64,000 bases of DNA, taken from assembly GCA_037893225.1 (NCBI GenBank), contig JAZGUH010000087.1, positions 1,922,001-1,986,000 of the forward strand, written 5' to 3'. A program made the position numbers and the translations under genes. Source of the stretch: Hippasteria phrygiana. Lineage: Eukaryota > Echinodermata > Asteroidea > Valvatida > Goniasteridae. Positions 39,450-53,345 of the stretch are shown here, in pieces (positions within the stretch are counted from its first letter, which is position 1; every line of letters starts with the position of its first letter). The notes below the pieces were generated by a model. The model did not search any database. It saw only the letters and a list, made by a program, of their open reading frames with translations, and had not been told where the DNA came from.

Positions 39450-41997
39450 TTATGAATGAGTAAAGCAAGTCCATACCCCAGGGAATTTGACATGCATGGA
39501 GCAATAAATAGAAGGTAATATGCACACAGATGTTGGCCGGAAAGAAAATAAACATTGCGAGGTTTGAATTTTCTCCACAAGTGTTAACTCTAAGAAGCCG
39601 CCGATAATTGCAACATGTAGCGCCAGATCTAAGCTATCCATACATGTCAAAATTACTGCATTTGGTTGATATTTCATGCAATTATGAATGAGTAAAGCAA
39701 GTCCATACCCCAGGGAATTTGACATGCATGGAGCAATAAATAGAAGGTAATATGCACACAGATGTTGGCCGGAAAGAAAATGAACATTGCGAGGTTTGAA
39801 TTTTCTCCACAAGTGTTAACTCTAAGAAGCCGCCGATAATTGCAACATGTAGCGCCAGATCTAAGCTATCCATACATGTCAAAATTACTGTATTTGGTTT
39901 ATATTTCATGCAATTATGAATGAGTAAAGCAAGTCCATACCCCAGGGAATTTGACATGCATGGAGCAATAAATAGACGGTAACATGTACACAGATGTTGG
40001 CCGGAAAGAAAATAAACATTGCGAGGTTTGAATTTTCTCCACAAGTTTTAACTCTAGGAAGCCGCCGATGATTGCAACATGTAGCGCCAGATCTAAGCTA
40101 TCCATACATGTCAAAATTACTGTATTTGGTTTATATTTCATGCAATTATGAATGAGTAAAGCAAGTCATACCCTAGGGAATTTGACAGGCATGGAGCAAT
40201 AAATAGAAGGTAATATGCACACAGATGTTGGCCGGAAAGAAAATAAACATTGCGAGGTTTGAATTTTCTCCACAAGTGTTAACTCTAAGAAGCCGCCGAT
40301 AATTGCAACATGTAGCGCCAGATCTAAGCTATCCATACATGTCAAAATTACTGCATTTGGTTGATATTTCATGCAATTATGAATGAGTAAAGCAAGTCCA
40401 TACCCCAGGGAATTTGACATGCATGGAGCAATAAATAGAAGGTAATATGCACACAGATGTTGGCCGGAAAGAAAATGAACATTGCGAGGTTTGAATTTTC
40501 TCCACAAGTGTTAACTCTAAGAAGCCGCCGATAATTGCAACATGTAGCGCCAGATCTAAGCTATCCATACATGTCAAAATGACTGTATTTGGTTTATATT
40601 TCATGCAATTATGAATGAGTAAAGCAAGTCATACCCTAGGGAATTTGACAGGCATGGAGCAATAAATAGAAGGTAATATGCACACAGATGTTGGCCGGAA
40701 AGAAAATAAACATTGCGAGGTTTGAATTTTCTCCACAAGTTTTAACTCTAAGAAGCCGCCGATAATTGCAACATGTAGCGCCAGATCTAAGCTATCCATA
40801 CATGTCAAAATTACTGCATTTGGTTGATATTTCATGCAATTATGAATGAGTAAAGCAAGTCCATACCCCAGGGAATTTGACATGCATGGAGCAATAAATA
40901 GAAGGTAATATGCACACAGATGTTGGCCGGAAAGAAAATAAACATTGCGAGGTTTGAATTTTCTCCACAAGTGTTAACTCTAAGAAGCCGCCGATAATTG
41001 CAACATGTAGCGCCAGATCTAAGCTATCCATACATGTCAAAATTACTGAATTTGGTTGATATTTCATGCAATTATGAATGAGTAAAGCAAGTCATACCCC
41101 AGGGAATTTGACATGCATGGAGCAATAAATAGACGGTAATATGCACACAGATGTTGGCCGGAAAGAAAATAAACATTGCGAGGTTTGAATTTTCTCCACA
41201 AGTTTTAACTCTAGGAAGCCGCCGATGATTGCAACATGTAGCGCCAGATCTAAGCTATCCATACATGTCAAAATTACTGTATTTGGTTTATATTTCATGC
41301 AATTATGAATGAGTAAAGCAAGTCATACCCTAGGGAATTTGACAGGCATGGAGCAATAAATAGAAGGTAATATGCACACAGATGTTGGCCGGAAAGAAAA
41401 TAAACATTGCGAGGTTTGAATTTTCTCCACAAGTGTTAACTCTAAGAAGCCGCCGATAATTGCAACATGTAGCGCCAGATCTAAGCTATCCATACATGTC
41501 AAAATTACTGCATTTGGTTGATATTTCATGCAATTATGAATGAGTAAAGCAAGTCCATACCCCAGGGAATTTGACATGCATGGAGCAATAAATAGAAGGT
41601 AATATGCACACAGATGTTGGCCGGAAAGAAAATAAACATTGCGAGGTTTGAATTTTCTCCACAAGTGTTAACTCTAAGAAGCCGCCGATAATTGCAACAT
41701 GTAGCGCCAGATCTAAGCTATCCATACATGTCAAAATTACTGCATTTGGTTGATATTTCATGCAATTATGAATGAGTAAAGCAAGTCCATACCCCAGGGA
41801 ATTTGACATGCATGGAGCAATAAATAGACGGTAACATGTACACAGATGTTGGCCGGAAAGAAAATAAACATTGCGAGGTTTGAATTTTCTCCACAAGTTT
41901 TAACTCTAGGAAGCCGCCGATGATTGCAACATGTAGCGCCAGATCTAAGCTATCCATACATGTCAAAATTACTGTATTTGGTTGATATTTCATGCAA
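39450..41997. repeat. Block D E F C H J A B C D F2
   Basis: Monomer starts are 39450 D, 39682 E, 39914 F, 40146 C, 40377 H, 40609 J, 40840 A, 41072 B, 41303 C, 41534 D and 41766 F2. H is followed by J where the 9-mer has I; the two differ only at offset 44. E is absent before F2. Confidence 0.88.
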
Positions 41998-42691
41998 TTA
42001 TGAATGAGTAGAGCAAGTCATACCCCAGGGAATTTGACAGGCATGGAGCAATAAATAGAAGGTAATATGCACACAGATGTTGGCCGGAAAGAAAATAAAC
42101 ATTGCGAGGTTTAAATTTTCTGCACAAGTTTTAACTCTAAGAAGCCGCCGATAATTGCAACATGTAGCGCCAGATCTAAGCTATCCATACATGTCAAAAT
42201 TACTGAATTTGGTTGATATTTCATGCAATTATGAATGAGTAAAGCAAGTCATACCCTAGGGAATTTGACAGGCATGGAGCAATAAATAGACGGTAATATG
42301 TACACAGATGTTGGCCGGAAAGAAAATAAACATTGCGAGGTTTGAATTTTCTCCACAAGTTTTAACTCTAAGAAGCCGCCGATGATTGCAACATGTAGCG
42401 CCAGATCTAAGCTATCCATACATGTCAAAATTACTGCATTTGGTTGATATTTCATGCAATTATGAATGAGTAGAGCAAGTCCATACCCCAGGGAATTTGA
42501 CAGGCATGGAGCAATAAATAGAAGGTAATATGCACACAGATGTTGGCCGGAAAGAAAATAAACATTGCGAGGTTTGAATGTTCTCCACAAGTGTTAACTC
42601 TAAGAAGCCGCCGATAATTGCAACATGTAGCGCCAGATCTAAGCTATCCATACATGTCAAAATTACTGCATTTGGTTGATATTTCATGCAA
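41998..42691. repeat. Truncated cassette O P Q, second
   Basis: Monomer starts are 41998 O, 42229 P and 42460 Q. This lies 3,242 bp (14 monomers) after the previous truncated cassette. Private changes are G-to-A at 42113 in O and T-to-G at 42580 in Q. Q is followed directly by E, not D. Confidence 0.89.
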
Positions 42692-45005
42692 TTATGAATG
42701 AGTAAAGCAAGTCCATACCCCAGGGAATTTGACATGCATGGAGCAATAAATAGAAGGTAATATGCACACAGATGTTGGCCGGAAAGAAAATGAACATTGC
42801 GAGGTTTGAATTTTCTCCACAAGTGTTAACTCTAAGAAGCCGCCGATAATTGCAACATGTAGCGCCAGATCTAAGCTATCCATACATGTCAAAATTACTG
42901 TATTTGGTTTATATTTCATGCAATTATGAATGAGTAAAGCAAGTCCATACCCCAGGGAATTTGACATGCATGGAGCAATAAATAGACGGTAACATGTACA
43001 CAGATGTTGGCCGGAAAGAAAATAAACATTGCGAGGTTTGAATTTTCTCCACAAGTTTTAACTCTAGGAAGCCGCCGATGATTGCAACATGTAGCGCCAG
43101 ATCTAAGCTATCCATACATGTCAAAATTACTGTATTTGGTTTATATTTCATGCAATTATGAATGAGTAAAGCAAGTCATACCCTAGGGAATTTGACAGGC
43201 ATGGAGCAATAAATAGAAGGTAATATGCACACAGATGTTGGCCGGAAAGAAAATAAACATTGCGAGGTTTGAATTTTCTCCACAAGTGTTAACTCTAAGA
43301 AGCCGCCGATAATTGCAACATGTAGCGCCAGATCTAAGCTATCCATACATGTCAAAATTACTGCATTTGGTTGATATTTCATGCAATTATGAATGAGTAA
43401 AGCAAGTCCATACCCCAGGGAATTTGACATGCATGGAGCAATAAATAGAAGGTAATATGCACACAGATGTTGGCCGGAAAGAAAATGAACATTGCGAGGT
43501 TTGAATTTTCTCCACAAGTGTTAACTCTAAGAAGCCGCCGATAATTGCAACATGTAGCGCCAGATCTAAGCTATCCATACATGTCAAAATGACTGTATTT
43601 GGTTTATATTTCATGCAATTATGAATGAGTAAAGCAAGTCATACCCTAGGGAATTTGACAGGCATGGAGCAATAAATAGAAGGTAATATGCACACAGATG
43701 TTGGCCGGAAAGAAAATAAACATTGCGAGGTTTGAATTTTCTCCACAAGTTTTAACTCTAAGAAGCCGCCGATAATTGCAACATGTAGCGCCAGATCTAA
43801 GCTATCCATACATGTCAAAATTACTGCATTTGGTTGATATTTCATGCAATTATGAATGAGTAAAGCAAGTCCATACCCCAGGGAATTTGACATGCATGGA
43901 GCAATAAATAGAAGGTAATATGCACACAGATGTTGGCCGGAAAGAAAATAAACATTGCGAGGTTTGAATTTTCTCCACAAGTGTTAACTCTAAGAAGCCG
44001 CCGATAATTGCAACATGTAGCGCCAGATCTAAGCTATCCATACATGTCAAAATTACTGAATTTGGTTGATATTTCATGCAATTATGAATGAGTAAAGCAA
44101 GTCATACCCCAGGGAATTTGACATGCATGGAGCAATAAATAGACGGTAATATGCACACAGATGTTGGCCGGAAAGAAAATAAACATTGCGAGGTTTGAAT
44201 TTTCTCCACAAGTTTTAACTCTAGGAAGCCGCCGATGATTGCAACATGTAGCGCCAGATCTAAGCTATCCATACATGTCAAAATTACTGTATTTGGTTTA
44301 TATTTCATGCAATTATGAATGAGTAAAGCAAGTCATACCCTAGGGAATTTGACAGGCATGGAGCAATAAATAGAAGGTAATATGCACACAGATGTTGGCC
44401 GGAAAGAAAATAAACATTGCGAGGTTTGAATTTTCTCCACAAGTGTTAACTCTAAGAAGCCGCCGATAATTGCAACATGTAGCGCCAGATCTAAGCTATC
44501 CATACATGTCAAAATTACTGCATTTGGTTGATATTTCATGCAATTATGAATGAGTAAAGCAAGTCATACCCCAGGGAATTTGACATGCATGGAGCAATAA
44601 ATAGACGGTAATATGCACACAGATGTTGGCCGGAAAGAAAATAAACATTGCGAGGTTTGAATTTTCTCCACAAGTTTTAACTCTAGGAAGCCGCCGATGA
44701 TTGCAACATGTAGCGCCAGATCTAAGCTATCCATACATGTCAAAATTACTGTATTTGGTTTATATTTCATGCAATTATGAATGAGTAAAGCAAGTCATAC
44801 CCTAGGGAATTTGACAGGCATGGAGCAATAAATAGAAGGTAATATGCACACAGATGTTGGCCGGAAAGAAAATAAACATTGCGAGGTTTGAATTTTCTCC
44901 ACAAGTGTTAACTCTAAGAAGCCGCCGATAATTGCAACATGTAGCGCCAGATCTAAGCTATCCATACATGTCAAAATTACTGCATTTGGTTGATATTTCA
45001 TGCAA
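42692..45005. repeat. Block E F C H J A B C B C
   Basis: Monomer starts are 42692 E, 42924 F, 43156 C, 43387 H, 43619 J, 43850 A, 44082 B, 44313 C, 44544 B and 44775 C. The first eight repeat 39682-41533 with an offset of 3,010 bp. The B-C pair at the end is doubled, a two-monomer (462 bp) local duplication or an exchange junction. Confidence 0.88.
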
Positions 45006-46628
45006 TTATGAATGAGTAAAGCAAGTCCATACCCCAGGGAATTTGACATGCACGGAGCAATAAATAGAAGGTAATATGCACACAGATGTTGGCCGGAAAG
45101 AAAATAAACATTGCGAGGTTTGAATTTTCTCCACAAGTGTTAACTCTAAGAAGCCGCCGATAATTGCAACATGTAGCGCCAGATCTAAGCTATCCATACA
45201 TGTCAAAATTACTGCATTTGGTTGATATTTCATGCAATTATGAATGAGTAAAGCAAGTCCATACCCCAGGGAATTTGACATGCATGGAGCAATAAATAGA
45301 AGGTAATATGCACACAGATGTTGGCCGGAAAGAAAATAAACATTGCGAGGTTTGAATTTTCTCCACAAGTTTTAACTCTAAGAAGCCGCCGATAATTGCA
45401 ACATGTAGCGCCAGATCTAAGCTATCCATACATGTCAAAATTACTGCATTTGGTTGATATTTCATGCAATTATGAATGAGTAAAGCAAGTCCATACCCCA
45501 GGGAATTTGACATGCATGGAGCAATAAATAGAAGGTAATATGCACACAGATGTTGGCCGGAAAGAAACTAAACATTGCGAGGTTTGAATTTTCTCCACAA
45601 GTGTTAACTCTAAGAAGCCGCCGATAATTGCAACATGTAGCGCCAGATCTAAGCTATCCATACATGTCAAAATTACTGCATTTGGTTTATATTTCATGCA
45701 ATTATGAATGAGTAAAGCAAGTCCATACCCCAGGGAATTTGACATGCATGGAGCAATAAATAGAAGGTAATATGCACACAGATGTTGGCCGGAAAGAAAA
45801 TAAACATTGCGAGGTTTGAATTTTCTCCACAAGTGTTAACTCTAAGAAGCCGCCGATAATTGCAACATGTAGCGCCAGATCTAAGCTATCCATACATGTC
45901 AAAATTACTGAATTTGGTTGATATTTCATGCAATTATGAATGAGTAAAGCAAGTCATACCCCAGGGAATTTGACATGCATGGAGCAATAAATAGACGGTA
46001 ATATGCACACAGATGTTGGCCGGAAAGAAAATAAACATTGCGAGGTTTGAATTTTCTCCACAAGTTTTAACTCTAGGAAGCCGCCGATGATTGCAACATG
46101 TAGCGCCAGATCTAAGCTATCCATACATGTCAAAATTACTGCATTTGGTTGATATTTCATGCAATTATGAATGAGTAAAGCAAGTCCATACCCCAGGGAA
46201 TTTGACATGCACGGAGCAATAAATAGAAGGTAATATGCACACAGATGTTGGCCGGAAAGAAAATAAACATTGCGAGGTTTGAATTTTCTCCACAAGTGTT
46301 AACTCTAAGAAGCCGCCGATAATTGCAACATGTAGCGCCAGATCTAAGCTATCCATACATGTCAAAATTACTGCATTTGGTTGATATTTCATGCAATTAT
46401 GAATGAGTAAAGCAAGTCCATACCCCAGGGAATTTGACATGCATGGAGCAATAAATAGAAGGTAATATGCACACAGATGTTGGCCGGAAAGAAAATAAAC
46501 ATTGCGAGGTTTGAATTTTCTCCACAAGTTTTAACTCTAAGAAGCCGCCGATAATTGCAACATGTAGCGCCAGATCTAAGCTATCCATACATGTCAAAAT
46601 TACTGCATTTGGTTGATATTTCATGCAA
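45006..46628. repeat. Block K L M2 A B3 K L
   Basis: Monomer starts are 45006 K, 45238 L, 45470 M2, 45702 A, 45934 B3, 46165 K and 46397 L. It matches 26249-27871 with an offset of 18,757 bp. Where that copy continues with M2 A B C, this one jumps to D. Confidence 0.89.
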
Positions 46629-47324
46629 TTATGAATGAGTAAAGCAAGTCCATACCCCAGGGAATTTGACATGCATGGAGCAATAAATAGAAGGTAATAT
46701 GCACACAGATGTTGGCCGGAAAGAAAATAAACATTGCGAGGTTTGAATTTTCTCCACAAGTGTTAACTCTAAGAAGCCGCCGATAATTGCAACATGTAGC
46801 GCCAGATCTAAGCTATCCATACATGTCAAAATTACTGCATTTGGTTGATATTTCATGCAATTATGAATGAGTAAAGCAAGTCCATACCCCAGGGAATTTG
46901 ACATGCATGGAGCAATAAATAGAAGGTAATATGCACACAGATGTTGGCCGGAAAGAAAATGAACATTGCGAGGTTTGAATTTTCTCCACAAGTGTTAACT
47001 CTAAGAAGCCGCCGATAATTGCAACATGTAGCGCCAGATCTAAGCTATCCATACATGTCAAAATTACTGTATTTGGTTTATATTTCATGCAATTATGAAT
47101 GAGTAAAGCAAGTCCATACCCCAGGGAATTTGACATGCATGGAGCAATAAATAGACGGTAACATGTACACAGATGTTGGCCGGAAAGAAAATAAACATTG
47201 CGAGGTTTGAATTTTCTCCACAAGTTTTAACTCTAGGAAGCCGCCGATGATTGCAACATGTAGCGCCAGATCTAAGCTATCCATACATGTCAAAATTACT
47301 GTATTTGGTTGATATTTCATGCAA
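46629..47324. repeat. Shortened lead-in D E F2
   Basis: Monomer starts are 46629 D, 46861 E and 47093 F2. Compared with the lead-ins at 28104 and 53346, A B C is missing, and the preceding M2 is missing too. The left junction L to D is unique here and marks a four-monomer (926 bp) deletion relative to the 26-29 kb copy. Confidence 0.88.
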
Positions 47325-49175
47325 TTATGAATGAGTAGAGCAAGTCATACCCCAGGGAATTTGACAGGCATGGAGCAATAAATAGAAGGTAATATGCACA
47401 CAGATGTTGGCCGGAAAGAAAATAAACATTGCGAGGTTTGAATTTTCTGCACAAGTTTTAACTCTAAGAAGCCGCCGATAATTGCAACATGTAGCGCCAG
47501 ATCTAAGCTATCCATACATGTCAAAATTACTGAATTTGGTTGATATTTCATGCAATTATGAATGAGTAAAGCAAGTCCATACCCTAGGGAATTTGACAGG
47601 CATGGAGCAATAAATAGACGGTAATATGTACACAGATGTTGGCCGGAAAGAAAATAAACATTGCGAGGTTTGAATTTTCTCCACAAGTTTTAACTCTAAG
47701 AAGCCGCCGATGATTGCAACATGTAGCGCCAGATCTAAGCTATCCATACATGTCAAAATTACTGCATTTGGTTGATATTTCATGCAATTATGAATGAGTA
47801 GAGCAAGTCCATACCCCAGGGAATTTGACAGGCATGGAGCAATAAATAGAAGGTAATATGCACACAGATGTTGGCCGGAAAGAAAATAAACATTGCGAGG
47901 TTTGAATTTTCTCCACAAGTGTTAACTCTAAGAAGCCGCCGATAATTGCAACATGTAGCGCCAGATCTAAGCTATCCATACATGTCAAAATTACTGCATT
48001 TGGTTGATATTTCATGCAATTATGAATGAGTAAAGCAAGTCCATACCCCAGGGAATTTGACATGCATGGAGCAATAAATAGAAGGTAATATGCACACAGA
48101 TGTTGGCCGGAAAGAAAATAAACATTGCGAGGTTTGAATTTTCTCCACAAGTGTTAACTCTAAGAAGCCGCCGATAATTGCAACATGTAGCGCCAGATCT
48201 AAGCTATCCATACATGTCAAAATGACTGTATTTGGTTGATATTTCATGCAATTATGAATGAGTAAAGCAAGTCATACCCTAGGGAATTTGACAGGCATGG
48301 AGCAATAAATAGAAGGTAATATGCACACAGATGTTGGCCGGAAAGAAAATAAACATTGCGAGGTTTGAATTTTCTCCACAAGTTTTAACTCTAAGAAGCC
48401 GCCGATAATTGCAACATGTAGCGCCAGATCTAAGCTATCCATACATGTCAAAATTACTGAATTTGGTTGATATTTCATGCAATTATGAATGAGTAAAGCA
48501 AGTCATACCCTAGGGAATTTGACAGGCATGGAGCAATAATAGAAGGTAATATGCACACAGATGTTGGCCGGAAAGAAAATAAACATTGCGAGGTTTGAAT
48601 TTTCTCCACAAGTGTTAACTCTAAGAAGCCGCCGATAATTGCAACATGTAGCGCCAGATCTAAGCTATCCATACATGTCAAAATTACTGCATTTGGTTGA
48701 TATTTCATGCAATTATGAATGAGTAAAGCAAGTCATACCCTAGGGAATTTGACAGGCATGGAGCAATAAATAGAAGGTAATATGCACACAGATGTTGGCA
48801 GGAAAGAAAATAAACATTGCGAGGTTTGATATTTCTCCACAAGTTTTAACTCTAAGAAGCCGCCGATAATTGCAACATGTAGCGCCAGATCTAAGCTATC
48901 CATACATGTCAAAATTACTGCATTTGGTTGATATTTCATGCAATTATGAATGAGTAAAGCAAGTCCATACCCCAGGGAATTTGACATGCATGGAGCAATA
49001 AATAGAAGGTAATATGCACACAGATGTTGGCCGGAAAGAAAATAAACATTGCGAGGTTTGAATTTTCTCCACAAGTGTTAACTCTAAGAAGCCGCCGATA
49101 ATTGCAACATGTAGCGCCAGATCTAAGCTATCCATACATGTCAAAATTACTGCATTTGGTTGATATTTCATGCAA
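47325..49175. repeat. O-T cassette, copy 4
   Basis: Monomer starts are 47325 O, 47556 P (232 bp), 47788 Q, 48020 R, 48252 S, 48483 T (230 bp), 48713 J and 48944 D. J carries A89 at 48800 plus an AT-to-TA change at 48830-48831, a pair shared only with the copy at 56124. This makes copies 4 and 5 sisters. Confidence 0.91.
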
Positions 49176-50565
49176 TTATGAATGAGTAAAGCAAGTCCAT
49201 ACCCCAGGGAATTTGACATGCATGGAGCAATAAATAGAAGGTAATATGCACACAGATGTTGGCCGGAAAGAAAATAAACATTGCGAGGTTTGAATTTTCT
49301 CCACAAGTGTTAACTCTAAGAAGCCGCCGATAATTGCAACATGTAGCGCCAGATCTAAGCTATCCATACATGTCAAAATTACTGAATTTGGTTGATATTT
49401 CATGCAATTATGAATGAGTAAAGCAAGTCATACCCCAGGGAATTTGACATGCATGGAGCAATAAATATACGGTAATATGCACACAGATGTTGGCCGGAAA
49501 GAAAATAAACATTGCGAGGTTTGAATTTTCTCCACAAGTTTTAACTCTAGGAAGCCGCCGATGATTGCAACATGTAGCGCCAGATCTAAGCTATCCATAC
49601 ATGTCAAAATTACTGTATTTGGTTTATATTTCATGCAATTATGAATGAGTAAAGCAAGTCATACCCTAGGGAATTTGACAGGCATGGAGCAATAAATAGA
49701 AGGTAATATGCACACAGATGTTGGCCGGAAAGAAAATAAACATTGCGAGGTTTGAATTTTCTCCACAAGTGTTAACTCTAAGAAGCCGCCGATAATTGCA
49801 ACATGTAGCGCCAGATCTAAGCTATCCATACATGTCAAAATTACTGCATTTGGTTGATATTTCATGCAATTATGAATGAGTAAAGCAAGTCCATACCCCA
49901 GGGAATTTGACATGCACGGAGCAATAAATAGAAGGTAATATGCACACAGATGTTGGCCGGAAAGAAAATAAACATTGCGAGGTTTGAATTTTCTCCACAA
50001 GTGTTAACTCTAAGAAGCCGCCGATAATTGCAACATGTAGCGCCAGATCTAAGCTATCCATACATGTCAAAATTACTGCATTTGGTTGATATTTCATGCA
50101 ATTATGAATGAGTAAAGCAAGTCCATACCCCAGGGAATTTGACATGCATGGAGCAATAAATAGAAGGTAATATGCACACAGATGTTGGCCGGAAAGAAAA
50201 TAAACATTGCGAGGTTTGAATTTTCTCCACAAGTTTTAACTCTAAGAAGCCGCCGATAATTGCAACATGTAGCGCCAGATCTAAGCTATCCATACATGTC
50301 AAAATTACTGCATTTGGTTGATATTTCATGCAATTATGAATGAGTAAAGCAAGTCCATACCCCAGGGAATTTGACATGCATGGAGCAATAAATAGAAGGT
50401 AATATGCACACAGATGTTGGCCGGAAAGAAAATAAACATTGCGAGGTTTGAATTTTCTCCACAAGTGTTAACTCTAAGAAGCCGCCGATAATTGCAACAT
50501 GTAGCGCCAGATCTAAGCTATCCATACATGTCAAAATTACTGCATTTGGTTTATATTTCATGCAA
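49176..50565. repeat. 6-mer A B* C K L M, copy at 49 kb
   Basis: Monomer starts are 49176 A, 49408 B*, 49639 C, 49870 K, 50102 L and 50334 M. It matches 56587-57976 at all diagnostic sites (offset 7,411 bp). Confidence 0.9.
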
Positions 50566-52649
50566 TTATGAATGAGTAAAGCAAGTCCATACCCCAGGGA
50601 ATTTGACATGCATGGAGCAATAAATAGAAGGTAATATGCACACAGATGTTGGCCGGAAAGAAAATAAACATTGCGAGGTTTGAATTTTCTCCACAAGTGT
50701 TAACTCTAAGAAGCCGCCGATAATTGCAACATGTAGCGCCAGATCTAAGCTATCCATACATGTCAAAATTACTGAATTTGGTTGATATTTCATGCAATTA
50801 TGAATGAGTAAAGCAAGTCATACCCCAGGGAATTTGACATGCATGGAGCAATAAATAGACGGTAATATGCACACAGATGTTGGCCGGAAAGAAAATAAAC
50901 ATTGCGAGGTTTGAATTTTCTCCACAAGTTTTAACTCTAGGAAGCCGCCGATGATTGCAACATGTAGCGCCAGATCTAAGCTATCCATACATGTCAAAAT
51001 TACTGTATTTGGTTTATATTTCATGCAATTATGAATGAGTAAAGCAAGTCATACCCTAGGGAATTTGACAGGCATGGAGCAATAAATAGAAGGTAATATG
51101 CACACAGATGTTGGCCGGAAAGAAAATAAACATTGCGAGGTTTGAATTTTCTCCACAAGTGTTAACTCTAAGAAGCCGCCGATAATTGCAACATGTAGCG
51201 CCAGATCTAAGCTATCCATACATGTCAAAATTACTGCATTTGGTTGATATTTCATGCAATTATGAATGAGTAAAGCAAGTCCATACCCCAGGGAATTTGA
51301 CATGCATGGAGCAATAAATAGAAGGTAATATGCACACAGATGTTGGCCGGAAAGAAAATAAACATTGCGAGGTTTGAATTTTCTCCACAAGTGTTAACTC
51401 TAAGAAGCCGCCGATAATTGCAACATGTAGCGCCAGATCTAAGCTATCCATACATGTCAAAATTACTGCATTTGGTTGATATTTCATGCAATTATGAATG
51501 AGTAAAGCAAGTCCATACCCCAGGGAATTTGACATGCATGGAGCAATAAATAGAAGGTAATATGCACACAGATGTTGGCCGGAAAGAAAATGAACATTGC
51601 GAGGTTTGAATTTTCTCCACAAGTGTTAACTCTAAGAAGCCGCCGATAATTGCAACATGTAGCGCCAGATCTAAGCTATCCATACATGTCAAAATTACTG
51701 TATTTGGTTTATATTTCATGCAATTATGAATGAGTAAAGCAAGTCCATACCCCAGGGAATTTGACATGCATGGAGCAATAAATAGACGGTAACATGTACA
51801 CAGATGTTGGCCGGAAAGAAAATAAACATTGCGAGGTTTGAATTTTCTCCACAAGTTTTAACTCTAGGAAGCCGCCGATGATTGCAACATGTAGCGCCAG
51901 ATCTAAGCTATCCATACATGTCAAAATTACTGTATTTGGTTTATATTTCATGCAATTATGAATGAGTAAAGCAAGTCATACCCTAGGGAATTTGACAGGC
52001 ATGGAGCAATAAATAGAAGGTAATATGCACACAGATGTTGGCCGGAAAGAAAATAAACATTGCGAGGTTTGAATTTTCTCCACAAGTGTTAACTCTAAGA
52101 AGCCGCCGATAATTGCAACATGTAGCGCCAGATCTAAGCTATCCATACATGTCAAAATTACTGCATTTGGTTGATATTTCATGCAATTATGAATGAGTAA
52201 AGCAAGTCCATACCCCAGGGAATTTGACATGCATGGAGCAATAAATAAAAGGTAATATGCACACAGATGTTGGCCGGAAAGAAAATGAACATTGCGAGGT
52301 TTGAATTTTCTCCACAAGTGTTAACTCTAAGAAGCCGCCGATAATTGCAACATGTAGCGCCAGATCTAAGCTATCCATACATGTCAAAATGACTGTATTT
52401 GGTTTATATTTCATGCAATTATGAATGAGTAAAGCAAGTCATACCCTAGGGAATTTGACATGCATGGAGCAATAAATAGACGGTAATATGCACACAGATG
52501 TTGGCCGGAAAGAAAATAAACATTGCGAGGTTTGAATTTTCTCCACAAGTTTTAACTCTAGGAAGCCGCCGATGATTGCAACATGTAGCGCCAGATCTAA
52601 GCTATCCATACATGTCAAAATTACTGCATTTGGTTGATATTTCATGCAA
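50566..52649. repeat. 9-mer with fusion last monomer
   Basis: Monomer starts are 50566 A, 50798 B, 51029 C, 51260 D, 51492 E, 51724 F, 51956 C, 52187 H and 52419 I/B3. H has a private A62 (ATAAAAGG). The last monomer has an I front (one C, T30, T44) followed by B3 alleles (C64, T134, G144, G157, C210), so the exchange lies between offsets 44 and 64. The array then continues with K. Confidence 0.9.
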
Positions 52650-53345
52650 TTATGAATGAGTAAAGCAAGTCCATACCCCAGGGAATTTGACATGCACGGA
52701 GCAATAAATAGAAGGTAATATGCACACAGATGTTGGCCGGAAAGAAAATAAACATTGCGAGGTTTGAATTTTCTCCACAAGTGTTAACTCTAAGAAGCCG
52801 CCGATAATTGCAACATGTAGCGCCAGATCTAAGCTATCCATACATGTCAAAATTACTGCATTTGGTTGATATTTCATGCAATTATGAATGAGTAAAGCAA
52901 GTCCATACCCCAGGGAATTTGACATGCATGGAGCAATAAATAGAAGGTAATATGCACACAGATGTTGGCCGGAAAGAAAATAAACATTGCGAGGTTTGAA
53001 TTTTCTCCACAAGTTTTAACTCTAAGAAGCCGCCGATAATTGCAACATGTAGCGCCAGATCTAAGCTATCCATACATGTCAAAATTACTGCATTTGGTTG
53101 ATATTTCATGCAATTATGAATGAGTAAAGCAAGTCCATACCCCAGGGAATTTGACATGCATGGAGCAATAAATAGAAGGTAATATGCACACAGATGTTGG
53201 CCGGAAAGAAACTAAACATTGCGAGGTTTGAATTTTCTCCACAAGTGTTAACTCTAAGAAGCCGCCGATAATTGCAACATGTAGCGCCAGATCTCAGCTA
53301 TCCATACATGTCAAAATTACTGCATTTGGTTTATATTTCATGCAA
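52650..53345. repeat. Block K L M2
   Basis: Monomer starts are 52650 K, 52882 L and 53114 M2. M2 carries a private A-to-C change at 53295 (GATCTCAGC). The block corresponds to 27408-28103. Confidence 0.89.

Noticed and set aside
42002..42248. Apparent gap where no long minus-strand frame exists
   Set aside because: It is an ordinary O monomer (41998-42228) with one G-to-A change at 42113 that creates a stop; there is no inserted or unusual sequence.
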